DNA of 64,000 nt from Mycoplasmatota bacterium (GTDB lineage Bacteria; Bacillota_I; Bacilli_A; RF39; UBA660). How positions within the stretch are numbered: position 1 is the first letter of the stretch; each line of letters begins with the position of its first letter. The stretch lies in assembly GCA_022774645.1 (NCBI GenBank), contig JALFKQ010000032.1, positions 1 through 64,000 on the forward strand, given 5' to 3'. Shown piece by piece: positions 55,381 to 64,000 of this stretch. Made by a program: the position numbers and the translations under genes. The notes under the pieces are model-generated. The model was given only the letters and a program-made list of their open reading frames with translations, ran no database searches and had not been told where the DNA came from.

Positions 55381-58300
55381 ATGAAAGAAAGCATTAATAA
55401 AATTTATAATGCAATTATCAATTATTTAATTGATTTCTTTCATATGACTAAAAAAAGATTTAATAAGTTTAAAAGAAGAGCTAATAGAAGATTAAGAAAG
55501 TTTTATTATTATGAAATTCTTGGTGTTGTTGCTTTATCTGTTTATTTTTATAGATTTTTATATAAGATACATTGCTTAAGTATATTTAAAAGATTTAGAA
55601 AAGAAAGTAAACTTTTATATAAAAAGTCTCTTATTAAATTAGAGGAAGTTAAATATAATTATCAATCTTATTTACTTGAGGTTAGATATGATACTAGAGA
55701 TAAAATTGATGGGGTAAAGAATAAGTATTCTAAATATTGTACTAAGAGAATAGTTGCTAAAACTCTTGTACTTGCTGCTTTATCTGTATTCTTGATATAT
55801 GATGCTTATTCTTGGTTTTATAATGAATATGTAAGTAAAGGAACTAAGATTGCTCTTGGTACTGTTGAACATATTGTTAATCAGTATGATATAAATGGTA
55901 ATTTAATTGGTATAGAGGGAGATACACTTACTGTTGTAGAAGAAGATAATCTTGCTAATACATTTAAGAATACAAGGTATGTTGAAATAAAGAATACTGG
56001 TTCTCTTGATTTAGATTATAATTTAACATTTACATTAGATGGAACTATGTCTAATGCTGGTGTACTTTATTATAGGGTTATTGATATAACAGAAGAGGTA
56101 TTAAGTAGTACTGTTACTGAGGGTGTTAGTAGTAAACTTGAAGCTTATGCTAAAAATAATCCAACACCTGATAATTTGGAAACTGATGCTGTTAATCCAG
56201 TTTCTAATATGACTACGATACCACAAGTATTAATTAAAGGTGAAATTGATAAGGATGAGGATAATCCTGAAAATAATTATAAATATTTTAGAATAGATTA
56301 TGGTATGTATCAAAGTGTTAATTCAGCACTATATTCTGGTGCTTCTGTCGCAGTTCATGCTAATGTTTATTGTACTCAAAGAGGAATAGATGCGAGTCTT
56401 ATGAATGAAGGTCAAATATGGCTTGTTGAAAATGAAGAACAATTTAGAGATGCTGTACTTAATGCTTTAAGTGGTGATACTATTAAACTTGCAGATGATA
56501 TAACTATTAATGGTAGTATTGATTTTCAAAGAAGAGTAGGAATTGATACTGATACATATAATTTACATGTTACTGGAGATCTTGTTTATGATTTTGTAGA
56601 ACTAGGAAAATTAAAAATAGATACATCTGGTGGTGGTAAGATTGATGTTGATAATAGACTATATGTTAATGCTCCTAAATCACAAATACATTTTACTGGT
56701 CTTAATAAAGATTATGATATTTTTGTTGGCGGAGAGTTTACTGTTAATGGTATCCAAAATGAAGAAGAAGATGGTGTACTTTTAGAAGCAGTAAGAATTG
56801 TTAAAAATAAGATAGGAAATATTCCTGTTGATGTTATAGTTTTATCTAATACAAGACTTACGATAGCACCTAATGTTGAACTTAATTATGTAATAGGTGC
56901 TCCTGGAAGTACAAATATAGAAATATTAAATAACGGAACAATTACTCAAATACAATTACAAGATATGAATCTTATTGATTCTTTCTCTAAATATCAAATA
57001 TATATTTATAACTTAAATACAATACTTGGAGTACTTGGTGGTTCATCAATTATGTTGCCATCAAACTCAACTCCTTATACTGGACCTAATACTGGTAATA
57101 CATTAATTATTAGAGGTGTTAGTTCTAATGATATAACTGTTTCTGGTAGTGATCACTATACTGGAGATGATATTAATCAAGGAGCACCTGAAGATTCTGT
57201 TGTTCCAATACAAGGTGAAGAAGATTCATATTATGTTTATATAAGAGATAATAAAGAAACTCTTGAAGGACTTTTAACCGCATATTTTGATGAGATTGAT
57301 CCTATTACTACAACTGATAGAATATCTGCTATTAAAAAGTTAGTTATTTATACATTAAATCAAGCATATTTTGAAAATGATGACTTTGATTATATCGCTA
57401 GTGATGCAATGCCTGATATAGAATATTTAGGACTTCTTAATGCAACTATAAGTGATAATAAAATGATTAATAAGATAGCTAATAATACATTGAAAGATAA
57501 ATCATCTATTAAAACATTAATATTATCTAAAACACTTACTACTATTGGTGATAATGCTTTTGCTAATGTTAATTTAGGTAGAATAAGTACTAATAGAACA
57601 TTTAGTTTCTTATCTATACCAAGTTCTGTTACTAGTATAGGAAGTGGAGCATTTAAAAATGCAAAATATGTTAACTTTGAAGGACGAATTCCTCCAACTG
57701 TTGCGAGTGGAGCATTTAATGATGTATCTAATGGTACTAAATTCTTTGTACCAGAAGGAGCTATAACTGCTTATAGAGATGCTAATAATATTAATGAAGC
57801 ATATATATATTATGCAGCTACATTATCAGACAATAAACAATATTTCTTATATGATTATGAAGATGGATATGGAATATCATATTTTATAAATAGTGTATCT
57901 GTTGGATCTAATTTGACAATACCAAATACTATTACTATGAATTCTATAACTAAAAGTATTACTGCTCTTGGATATAATTCATATAGAAATTTAACTACTC
58001 CAGCTACTGGTGTTAGTGTAGTAATACCAAACACTGTTAAATTAATAAATAGTTATGCATTTTATGAAGATAATATAACTAATATAAATTTATCTAATGT
58101 TGAGATTATTAATTCATATGCATTTTATAAAACTAAGTTAACTAAGTTAGAATCAAATACAATAACTAGTATAGGTGATTATGGTTTTTATGAAAATCCT
58201 ATTACTTATATATCTCTTGGTAAAATAGATAGAATTGGTAAGTATGCATTTACTAATAGTACTACTTTATATGAAATGGATTTAGGTCCTGTTACATATA

Positions 58301-61300
58301 TTGGCGATTATGCATTTTATAATTGTCCTCAACTTGGTAGAGTATGGTTTAGAAATATGAGTACTGTTGTTGTTAACAATGGTAAGAGTATAAATTTAAC
58401 TGTTGGAGAAAATGCTGTATTCACTAACTGGGGAATGTATCTTGATGGAAGACTTAGAGTATATGTTCCTGATGGTAGTGATGATGAAGGATTTAATTAT
58501 TTAAATGGTTATAAGAAATTATTTCAAGGAAGTAGTGCATTTATTTATCCTGCTGGAACAATTATAGGTAATTATAAACATGTAGCTATTCCTTATGATT
58601 GGGGAGAATATAGTGTTAAAACTGTTACTAAGAAAAATGGTGCTGGTAATGATGTAACTGCTTATGAAATAATTGAATATCATGGAGCTGATTTAACAAG
58701 TAGTTATCAAATTCCAGATATAATATCAATTGGCGAAGGGCTTACTGCTACTATTAGTGGTAATTCATGGCAACAAGGTTCTGGATATAGATATGGTGGT
58801 ACAATTAACATTAAGAATAATATGGATACCGCTGTTACTGATTGGTTTGTTAGAATAGCTCTTCCTGATGGAGTTACTTGGGGAAGTACATATACTAATG
58901 CAGTAGAGAATATAGATGGAAATATATTGACACTATCTAATGCAACATATAATGGAACAATTAATGCAAATAGTAGTATAAATATATCTTTCTATTATGA
59001 TACGATTAGTCAGAGTTTATCTGCATCAATTCTTAGTGCTTATTCTTCAAGTACACCAGTTATGAATATAATATCAATTGGTGAATATGCTTATAGACAT
59101 ACAGTTTCAAAAGAGAACCAATCTATTGATTTAGTAGCTAATAATTTACTTAATATTGATGCTCATGGTTTAGAGAATATTTCTGTTAAATCACTTACAT
59201 CAAGTAGTTTAGTTTCAATAGGGGATTATGGACTTTATAATACAGCACTTCAAATAGTTACACTTCCTAATTTGAATTCACTTGGTAACTTTGCTATGTC
59301 TGGTATGGATACACTTTATAGTGTTAACTTAGGTAATATTAAAGTAATGGGTGAGAATGCTATTAGTAATAACCCTAACTTAGAACAAGTATTTATTGGT
59401 ACTACTGATACAGCTAATATGTCAATACATTCAACTGCTATATTAAATATTGGTACTAATACTAATAATAGACTTAGAATATATGTACCAGAAGGAAAAG
59501 TTGATTTCTATAAAACATTATTTAGTACTTATGCTAATTATATATATCCAACTGGTACAATTGTTGGAAGCTTTATAAATACACCAATACCTTATGATAT
59601 TGGTGAGTATAGTGTAAGAGAAGTAACTATTAAAAATAGAAATAATGAAGATGTTATTGGTTATGAAATAATTGAATATCATGGTGAAGATATTACAAAT
59701 ACATTTATGATACCAGAGACAGTTACGGTAGATGGGGTGAGCAGAGATGTCATTTCAGTTGGTTCTTATGCATTTAGACATACAAAAGTAAATGGTACTA
59801 CTGGTAGTGATATTATTAATAATAAATTATTAGTTATTAATGATCATGCTTTTGAAGGTATTAAAGCTATAAATTCATTTACTTCAAATAGTTTACTTGA
59901 TTTAAAGAGCTATGCTTTTAATAATGATTCACTTATATACTTTGTTGCTCCTAATTTAAGAAGTATTGGTTCATATGCTCTTGCTAATATGAATAGTTTA
60001 TATAAAATAAATCTTGGTAAAGTTTATAATATGGAATCAAATGCTGTATTTAATTTACCAAACCTAGTACAAGTATTTTTTACACCACCAGAGGAAACAA
60101 AAGTATTTGATCAATATGCATTTACTGATGTTGGTACTCTTACAAGTAATAGAATAAGATTTTATGTAGCTGAATCAGTAATTAATAGTGAAACTAAAGT
60201 TCCTACAACTACCGCTATTAATGTAACTGATAGTTGTAGGAGAACTACTACTAATAGAAGATATACTTATACATGTACTGTTACAGTTACAAATAATACA
60301 GGACATGAGTTATCTAGTTGGAGTACATCAGTTAATTTAGGTAATACTTCTTTCCAATCTTCAACAGATGTGTCTTATGAAACATCTAGCACTAGTGTTA
60401 AATTTAGTAATACTAGTGCTAATGGGGTTCTTGCAAATGGACAAAGTACTACATTTACATTTGTTGTTAGATCTAATAGTAATTACTCATCTTGGAATTA
60501 TTTAAATAACCATTTATTTGATTCAAAAGGTACTTATTATACAACTAATACAACTACTAAAAATGATTATTTAACTGATATATATGCTAATTCATTTAGA
60601 ATAGAATATAAAGATTATTTCTATGATTATGGAACTATATTAGGAACATTCTCAACTTCATCTATTCCATATAATATTGGGGAATATAGTGTTGTTTTAA
60701 GAGATTATACAACAAAAACTGGTGAAACAGTTACTGGATGGGAAATAGTTGAATATCACGGAGCTAATTTGAATTCCAGATATATTATTCCATCATCATT
60801 AACAATAGATGATAAAACATATGATGTTATTGGAATAGGTGATAGAGCTTATAGATGGGCTACAATGGATTCTGGAGGAGAATTTGATATAGTAGCTACA
60901 AGTATAAGATATGTTTATGATTATGCATTTTATAATTTACAAGGTGTTCATGAAATAAATTTACCAAATACAGATTATATTGGAAATTATGCATTCTTTA
61001 ATAATAAATTATATAAAGCAAGAACTACTAGTCTTGTTGAACTAGGTGCTTATGCTTATGCTAATAATACGAGTCTTAATTATGTTAATGCAGGACCTGT
61101 TACTAGTATAGGTGAGGGAGCATTCTATGGATGTATTGGTATGGAGCAAATGTTCTTTGCTTCAACTGAGGCAGATAGTGGTGCTAGTGGTATGAAAATT
61201 GGTGTTGGAGTTAATTCTTTCTATAATGTTGGTACAACATTAGGTAAGAGATTTAGAATTTATGTTCCTGATGGTAATATTGGTACATCTGATGTTACTT

Positions 61301-62712
61301 ATCAAGAAGCATATAAAAAGACTTTCCCATCTAATGTTAAAGATTATATTTATCCTACCGGGTATATTATTGGTAGTTATAAATATGGAGCTCTTCCTTA
61401 TGATATAGGTGAATATAGTGTAAGAGAAGTTACTCTTAAAAATATGTATAATGCTGATGTAACGGGTTGGGAAATAATTGAATATCATGGACCAGATATA
61501 AATTCAACATTTGAAATACCTAATACTATAACAGCAGGTGGAAAGAATTTAGATGTTGTATCTATTGGTACTTATGCTTATTATGGTGTATCTGTTCAAA
61601 CTGGTGAACAATGGATTGTTAATTTACCAAATAGTGTAGTTCTAATTGGAGATTATGCTTTCTATAAAACTGATATATCAAGAATTACTGGTAATCAAAT
61701 AACTAGACTTGGAAAATACTCATTTGCTGATTGTGAAAAGTTAACTAATGCAGTATTTAATAGTGTAGTTATAGCTGATGATTATTGTTTATATAGTTGT
61801 GGTTCTATTTCATATATTCAATTTGGTACTGGTACTACTGCTATTAATGATTATGCTTTATACAACCCATATCAAGGTGGACCTAATACAACACTTAGTA
61901 TGCAAGTAGGATCTGTTCCAACAACAGCTTCAACTGCTTTACCTGATTACGATACTGTACTTTTCGGTTTAATTTATAGATCACATTTTACATATTCAGT
62001 TCCATCATCAGTATTAAGTGATTTTAGAAATGCAACTCCATGGAGATATCATAATTATTCAAGTGCTCAATATTCATCTGATTTCTTATATGTTCTTGAT
62101 AATAATAATCAAATTAAGATAACATCATATACTGGTAATAATAATACTGTTACTATTCCTGATACATTGGATGTTAATGGTGTTAGTAGAAGAGTTACTA
62201 CTATAGCAGCTGATGCATTTGATGGTAATAATTATGTTAGAAACTTAACTTTACCTGCATATTTAGTTGAGATACCTGATGGTTTCTTAGATGGTAATAC
62301 TGAAATTACTAATATTTATGTAAGTAGTAATAATGCTTCATTTACTTCTGTAAATGGTGTACTATTTGATAAAAATGAAACAACTTTAATAAGATACCCA
62401 AATGGAAAAGCAAATCAAACATATACTGTACCTAATACAGTTAAAACAATAGCTTATAGATCGTTTGCTAATCAAACTAATTTATATACTGTTTATATGA
62501 GTGATAATCTTGAAAGTATTGGTGCTTATGCATTTAGTGGTTGTACTAATTTATCTACATATTATTTCTATACTGATACACCAAAACTAACCGCATATGA
62601 AACATTCAACAATTCATATAATTTAACAATATATGTCCCAACTGATTATTATAGCAATTATAGAACAGATGTATATTTTAAACGATATAATAGTTATTTA
62701 ATACAGAATTAG
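55381..62712 (+). CDS. Giant anchored surface protein: TasA-like, beta-helix-like, BspA leucine-rich repeats and CBM2-like domains
   Basis: A 2443-residue protein. A very basic N-terminus with a hydrophobic stretch (about 44-63) is followed by a second helix (124-141) and DAYSWFYNEY, a variant of the SipW motif. Residues about 150-335 look TasA-like (LANTFKNTRYVEIKNTGSLD). From about 341 a beta-helix-like region starts (IWLVENEEQFRDAV, GDTIKLADDITING). From about 670 to the end there are BspA-type repeats (TIGDNAFANV, TSIGSGAFKNA). Four long modules each begin with PY(D/N).GEYSV, at residues 1070, 1403, 1762 and 2005. Two CBM2-like domains are inserted at about 1114-1229 and 1612-1727. No sortase motif is present. 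It is likely an adhesin or matrix scaffold held by the N-terminus. Confidence 0.82.
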   Translation: MKESINKIYNAIINYLIDFFHMTKKRFNKFKRRANRRLRKFYYYEILGVVALSVYFYRFLYKIHCLSIFKRFRKESKLLYKKSLIKLEEVKYNYQSYLLEVRYDTRDKIDGVKNKYSKYCTKRIVAKTLVLAALSVFLIYDAYSWFYNEYVSKGTKIALGTVEHIVNQYDINGNLIGIEGDTLTVVEEDNLANTFKNTRYVEIKNTGSLDLDYNLTFTLDGTMSNAGVLYYRVIDITEEVLSSTVTEGVSSKLEAYAKNNPTPDNLETDAVNPVSNMTTIPQVLIKGEIDKDEDNPENNYKYFRIDYGMYQSVNSALYSGASVAVHANVYCTQRGIDASLMNEGQIWLVENEEQFRDAVLNALSGDTIKLADDITINGSIDFQRRVGIDTDTYNLHVTGDLVYDFVELGKLKIDTSGGGKIDVDNRLYVNAPKSQIHFTGLNKDYDIFVGGEFTVNGIQNEEEDGVLLEAVRIVKNKIGNIPVDVIVLSNTRLTIAPNVELNYVIGAPGSTNIEILNNGTITQIQLQDMNLIDSFSKYQIYIYNLNTILGVLGGSSIMLPSNSTPYTGPNTGNTLIIRGVSSNDITVSGSDHYTGDDINQGAPEDSVVPIQGEEDSYYVYIRDNKETLEGLLTAYFDEIDPITTTDRISAIKKLVIYTLNQAYFENDDFDYIASDAMPDIEYLGLLNATISDNKMINKIANNTLKDKSSIKTLILSKTLTTIGDNAFANVNLGRISTNRTFSFLSIPSSVTSIGSGAFKNAKYVNFEGRIPPTVASGAFNDVSNGTKFFVPEGAITAYRDANNINEAYIYYAATLSDNKQYFLYDYEDGYGISYFINSVSVGSNLTIPNTITMNSITKSITALGYNSYRNLTTPATGVSVVIPNTVKLINSYAFYEDNITNINLSNVEIINSYAFYKTKLTKLESNTITSIGDYGFYENPITYISLGKIDRIGKYAFTNSTTLYEMDLGPVTYIGDYAFYNCPQLGRVWFRNMSTVVVNNGKSINLTVGENAVFTNWGMYLDGRLRVYVPDGSDDEGFNYLNGYKKLFQGSSAFIYPAGTIIGNYKHVAIPYDWGEYSVKTVTKKNGAGNDVTAYEIIEYHGADLTSSYQIPDIISIGEGLTATISGNSWQQGSGYRYGGTINIKNNMDTAVTDWFVRIALPDGVTWGSTYTNAVENIDGNILTLSNATYNGTINANSSINISFYYDTISQSLSASILSAYSSSTPVMNIISIGEYAYRHTVSKENQSIDLVANNLLNIDAHGLENISVKSLTSSSLVSIGDYGLYNTALQIVTLPNLNSLGNFAMSGMDTLYSVNLGNIKVMGENAISNNPNLEQVFIGTTDTANMSIHSTAILNIGTNTNNRLRIYVPEGKVDFYKTLFSTYANYIYPTGTIVGSFINTPIPYDIGEYSVREVTIKNRNNEDVIGYEIIEYHGEDITNTFMIPETVTVDGVSRDVISVGSYAFRHTKVNGTTGSDIINNKLLVINDHAFEGIKAINSFTSNSLLDLKSYAFNNDSLIYFVAPNLRSIGSYALANMNSLYKINLGKVYNMESNAVFNLPNLVQVFFTPPEETKVFDQYAFTDVGTLTSNRIRFYVAESVINSETKVPTTTAINVTDSCRRTTTNRRYTYTCTVTVTNNTGHELSSWSTSVNLGNTSFQSSTDVSYETSSTSVKFSNTSANGVLANGQSTTFTFVVRSNSNYSSWNYLNNHLFDSKGTYYTTNTTTKNDYLTDIYANSFRIEYKDYFYDYGTILGTFSTSSIPYNIGEYSVVLRDYTTKTGETVTGWEIVEYHGANLNSRYIIPSSLTIDDKTYDVIGIGDRAYRWATMDSGGEFDIVATSIRYVYDYAFYNLQGVHEINLPNTDYIGNYAFFNNKLYKARTTSLVELGAYAYANNTSLNYVNAGPVTSIGEGAFYGCIGMEQMFFASTEADSGASGMKIGVGVNSFYNVGTTLGKRFRIYVPDGNIGTSDVTYQEAYKKTFPSNVKDYIYPTGYIIGSYKYGALPYDIGEYSVREVTLKNMYNADVTGWEIIEYHGPDINSTFEIPNTITAGGKNLDVVSIGTYAYYGVSVQTGEQWIVNLPNSVVLIGDYAFYKTDISRITGNQITRLGKYSFADCEKLTNAVFNSVVIADDYCLYSCGSISYIQFGTGTTAINDYALYNPYQGGPNTTLSMQVGSVPTTASTALPDYDTVLFGLIYRSHFTYSVPSSVLSDFRNATPWRYHNYSSAQYSSDFLYVLDNNNQIKITSYTGNNNTVTIPDTLDVNGVSRRVTTIAADAFDGNNYVRNLTLPAYLVEIPDGFLDGNTEITNIYVSSNNASFTSVNGVLFDKNETTLIRYPNGKANQTYTVPNTVKTIAYRSFANQTNLYTVYMSDNLESIGAYAFSGCTNLSTYYFYTDTPKLTAYETFNNSYNLTIYVPTDYYSNYRTDVYFKRYNSYLIQN
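58588..62050 (+). repeat. Long in-frame modules in the giant LRR protein gene
   Basis: Modules begin at 58588, 59587, 60664 and 61393. Each starts with a block encoding PY(D/N).GEYSV, followed about 20 codons later by (A/G/T)(Y/W)EI(I/V)EYHG. After removing the two CBM2-like insertions, the first three module-to-module spacings come to about 220-250 codons each. Confidence 0.75.
58718..59085 (+). repeat. 20-nt direct repeat flanking a CBM2-like insertion
   Basis: The sequences at 58718-58737 and 59066-59085 are identical in 19 of 20 bases (atataatatcaattggYgaa). They are 348 nt apart, exactly 116 codons, and bracket the CBM2-like domain inside an LRR module. Confidence 0.7.
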
Positions 62713-62732
62713 AAGTAGAGATACTTCTTTTT
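62711..62732 (+). terminator. Terminator after the giant protein gene
   Basis: Perfect 7-bp stem (agaagta 62711-62717, tacttct 62722-62728) with a GAGA loop and T run, overlapping the stop. Confidence 0.82.
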
Positions 62733-62773
62733 CATTGAACAAAAGTGATGAAAACGGCAAAAATGTTCAATGA
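62732..62773 (+). repeat. 10-bp inverted repeat before pcrA
   Basis: TCATTGAACA (62732-62741) and TGTTCAATGA (62764-62773) are perfect complements separated by 22 nt. They could form a hairpin or a binding site. No T run follows. Confidence 0.4.
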
Positions 62774-62798
62774 GATTAAAATAATTTTAATTGTTTGC

Positions 62799-62827
62799 TT
62801 TTAATAATAAATCTTAAATGTTATAAT
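62799..62827 (+). promoter_or_regulatory. Promoter of pcrA
   Basis: TATAAT at 62822-62827 with an extended TGT in front. The -35 (TTTTAA) is weak. The gene begins 18 nt downstream behind AGAGG. Confidence 0.55.
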
Positions 62828-62845
62828 GAGTAAGAGGTAAAAAAT

Positions 62846-64000
62846 ATGACATTAAATGATAAACAATTAGAAGCAGTTAATCATACAGAAGGACCTTGTT
62901 TAGTCTTAGCAGGAGCTGGAAGTGGTAAAACAAGAGTATTAACTGAAAGAATAATAAAACTTATTGATGATGGTGTTAGTCCATATAATATATTAGCAAT
63001 AACATTTACAAATAAAGCCGCAAAAGAAATGAGAGTTAGGGTTCAAAATAAAATTGGTAGTGTAGCTGATTCTATATTTATTGGTACATTTCATTCTTTT
63101 GGACTTAGAATATTAAGAGAAAATTATGATGCGATAGGTTATTCATCAAATATTACAATATTGGATACAGATGATACTAAATCATTAATTAAAAGGATAT
63201 TAAAAGAGAATAGTTATGATCCAGCTGATTATGATATAAAACATATTATAAGTAGAATAAGTTCAGCTAAAAATGATGGTATAAGTCCTCTTGAATTTTC
63301 TAAATTATTTTTAAATGAACATGATAAAGTAATAGGTCTTGTATATGAAAAGTATTTAAAATTATTAAAAGAAAATAATTCAGTTGATTTTGATGATTTA
63401 TTATTAAAACCAGTTGAAATATTTAAGAAAAGAAAAGATATATTAGAAAAATATCAAGAAAGATTTAGATATATTTTAGTAGATGAGTATCAAGATACTA
63501 ATAGTATTCAATATGAATTATGTAAGTTACTTGCTAAAAAATATAATAATATTTTTGTAGTAGGTGATGCTAATCAATCTATATATTCATGGAGAAATAC
63601 TGATTATAGAAATATACTTAATTTTGAAAAAGATTATAAGAATGCTCATGTAGTTTTACTTGAAGAGAATTATAGAAGTACAAATTCTATTTTAACTGCG
63701 GCTAATTCTGTTATTAAAAATAATAGTGAAGGAACTAAACTTAATTTATGGACTTCTCTTGATGAAGGTGAAAAGATTGAATATATAAGAGTTGAAGATG
63801 AAATTAAAGAAAGTAGTTTTGTTATTAATAAAATAAAAGATTTAGTTAGCATGGGATATAGTTATAGTGACTTTGCTGTTCTTTATAGAACTAATGCTCA
63901 AAGTAGAACAGTTGAAGAAGCTTTTGTTAGAAATAATATTCCATATAATATAATAGGTAGTTATTATTTCTATAATAGAAAAGAAATTAAAGATTTAATT
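62846..64000 (+). CDS. pcrA: ATP-dependent DNA helicase PcrA/UvrD (5' part)
   Basis: The gene is open from the ATG to the window edge, giving 385 residues of a superfamily 1A helicase. Visible motifs are the Q-motif region (LNDKQLEAV), Walker A GAGSGKT (23-29), the FTNKAAKEMR motif Ia, FHSFGLRILR, motif II VDEYQDTN, motif III GDANQSIYSWR and motif IV ENYRSTNSIL. These enzymes act in nucleotide excision repair and remove obstacles from replicating DNA. The C-terminal half lies outside the window. Confidence 0.95.
   Translation, partial: MTLNDKQLEAVNHTEGPCLVLAGAGSGKTRVLTERIIKLIDDGVSPYNILAITFTNKAAKEMRVRVQNKIGSVADSIFIGTFHSFGLRILRENYDAIGYSSNITILDTDDTKSLIKRILKENSYDPADYDIKHIISRISSAKNDGISPLEFSKLFLNEHDKVIGLVYEKYLKLLKENNSVDFDDLLLKPVEIFKKRKDILEKYQERFRYILVDEYQDTNSIQYELCKLLAKKYNNIFVVGDANQSIYSWRNTDYRNILNFEKDYKNAHVVLLEENYRSTNSILTAANSVIKNNSEGTKLNLWTSLDEGEKIEYIRVEDEIKESSFVINKIKDLVSMGYSYSDFAVLYRTNAQSRTVEEAFVRNNIPYNIIGSYYFYNRKEIKDLI

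Overview
The window comes from a very AT-rich bacterium with a standard genetic code. TGG encodes Trp, and TGA is a real stop, for example at the ends of map, the sipW-like gene at 48401 and two TasA-like genes. The order of the S10-spc-alpha ribosomal operon, the zinc-type S14, the lack of rpmD and rpsD in the cluster, a T-box before metG, an encoded CCA on tRNA-His and SipW/TasA-type proteins point to a low-GC Firmicute or wall-less relative. My impression from the 16S gene is an uncultured gut RF39/Mollicutes-like lineage, but that needs a database comparison.

Layout. Positions 1-14190 hold the S10-spc-alpha super-operon (rpsJ to rplQ, with secY, adk, map, infA, rpmJ and rpoA), starting at its own -10 box and ending at a hairpin terminator. 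Positions 14279-16080 carry an S41 protease and a DUF402 nucleotide phosphatase. Positions 16150-21606 hold an rRNA operon with three tandem promoters, 16S, 23S and 5S; the 5S gene appears to have its own promoter. Positions 21666-25536 carry an M14 carboxypeptidase, tRNA-His, an HtrA protease and a membrane protein. Positions 25612-30263 encode two ABC-FtsX exporter halves. Positions 30266-32727 hold T-box/metG and a TraX-like gene.

From about 32.7 kb the window is dominated by cell-surface genes. These are a DUF6273-like membrane protein beside a broken relative, a protein with about two dozen 12-residue Asp/Cys repeats ending in a TasA-like domain, a YfhO-family protein, two small TasA-like proteins with a SipW-type signal peptidase, and a collagen-like protein followed 2 nt later by a glycosyltransferase. 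A NitT/TauT-type ABC importer lies between these and the largest locus.

The most unusual part is 45460-62712, all on the + strand. It contains an unknown protein, five or six TasA/camelysin-like exported proteins that mostly share a hydrophobic segment ending in (S/T/A)(Y/F)A-W/Y, two further SipW-type peptidases, a stranded prepilin N-terminus, a membrane-anchored McrB-like AAA+ ATPase with a DUF2357-like partner, and a 2443-residue anchored protein combining a TasA-like domain, a beta-helix-like region, BspA-type leucine-rich repeats and two CBM2-like insertions. I infer an extracellular fibre or adhesin assembly system in which SipW peptidases release the subunits and the McrB-like pair has an unknown, possibly assembly-related, role. 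The window ends inside a pcrA/uvrD helicase gene.
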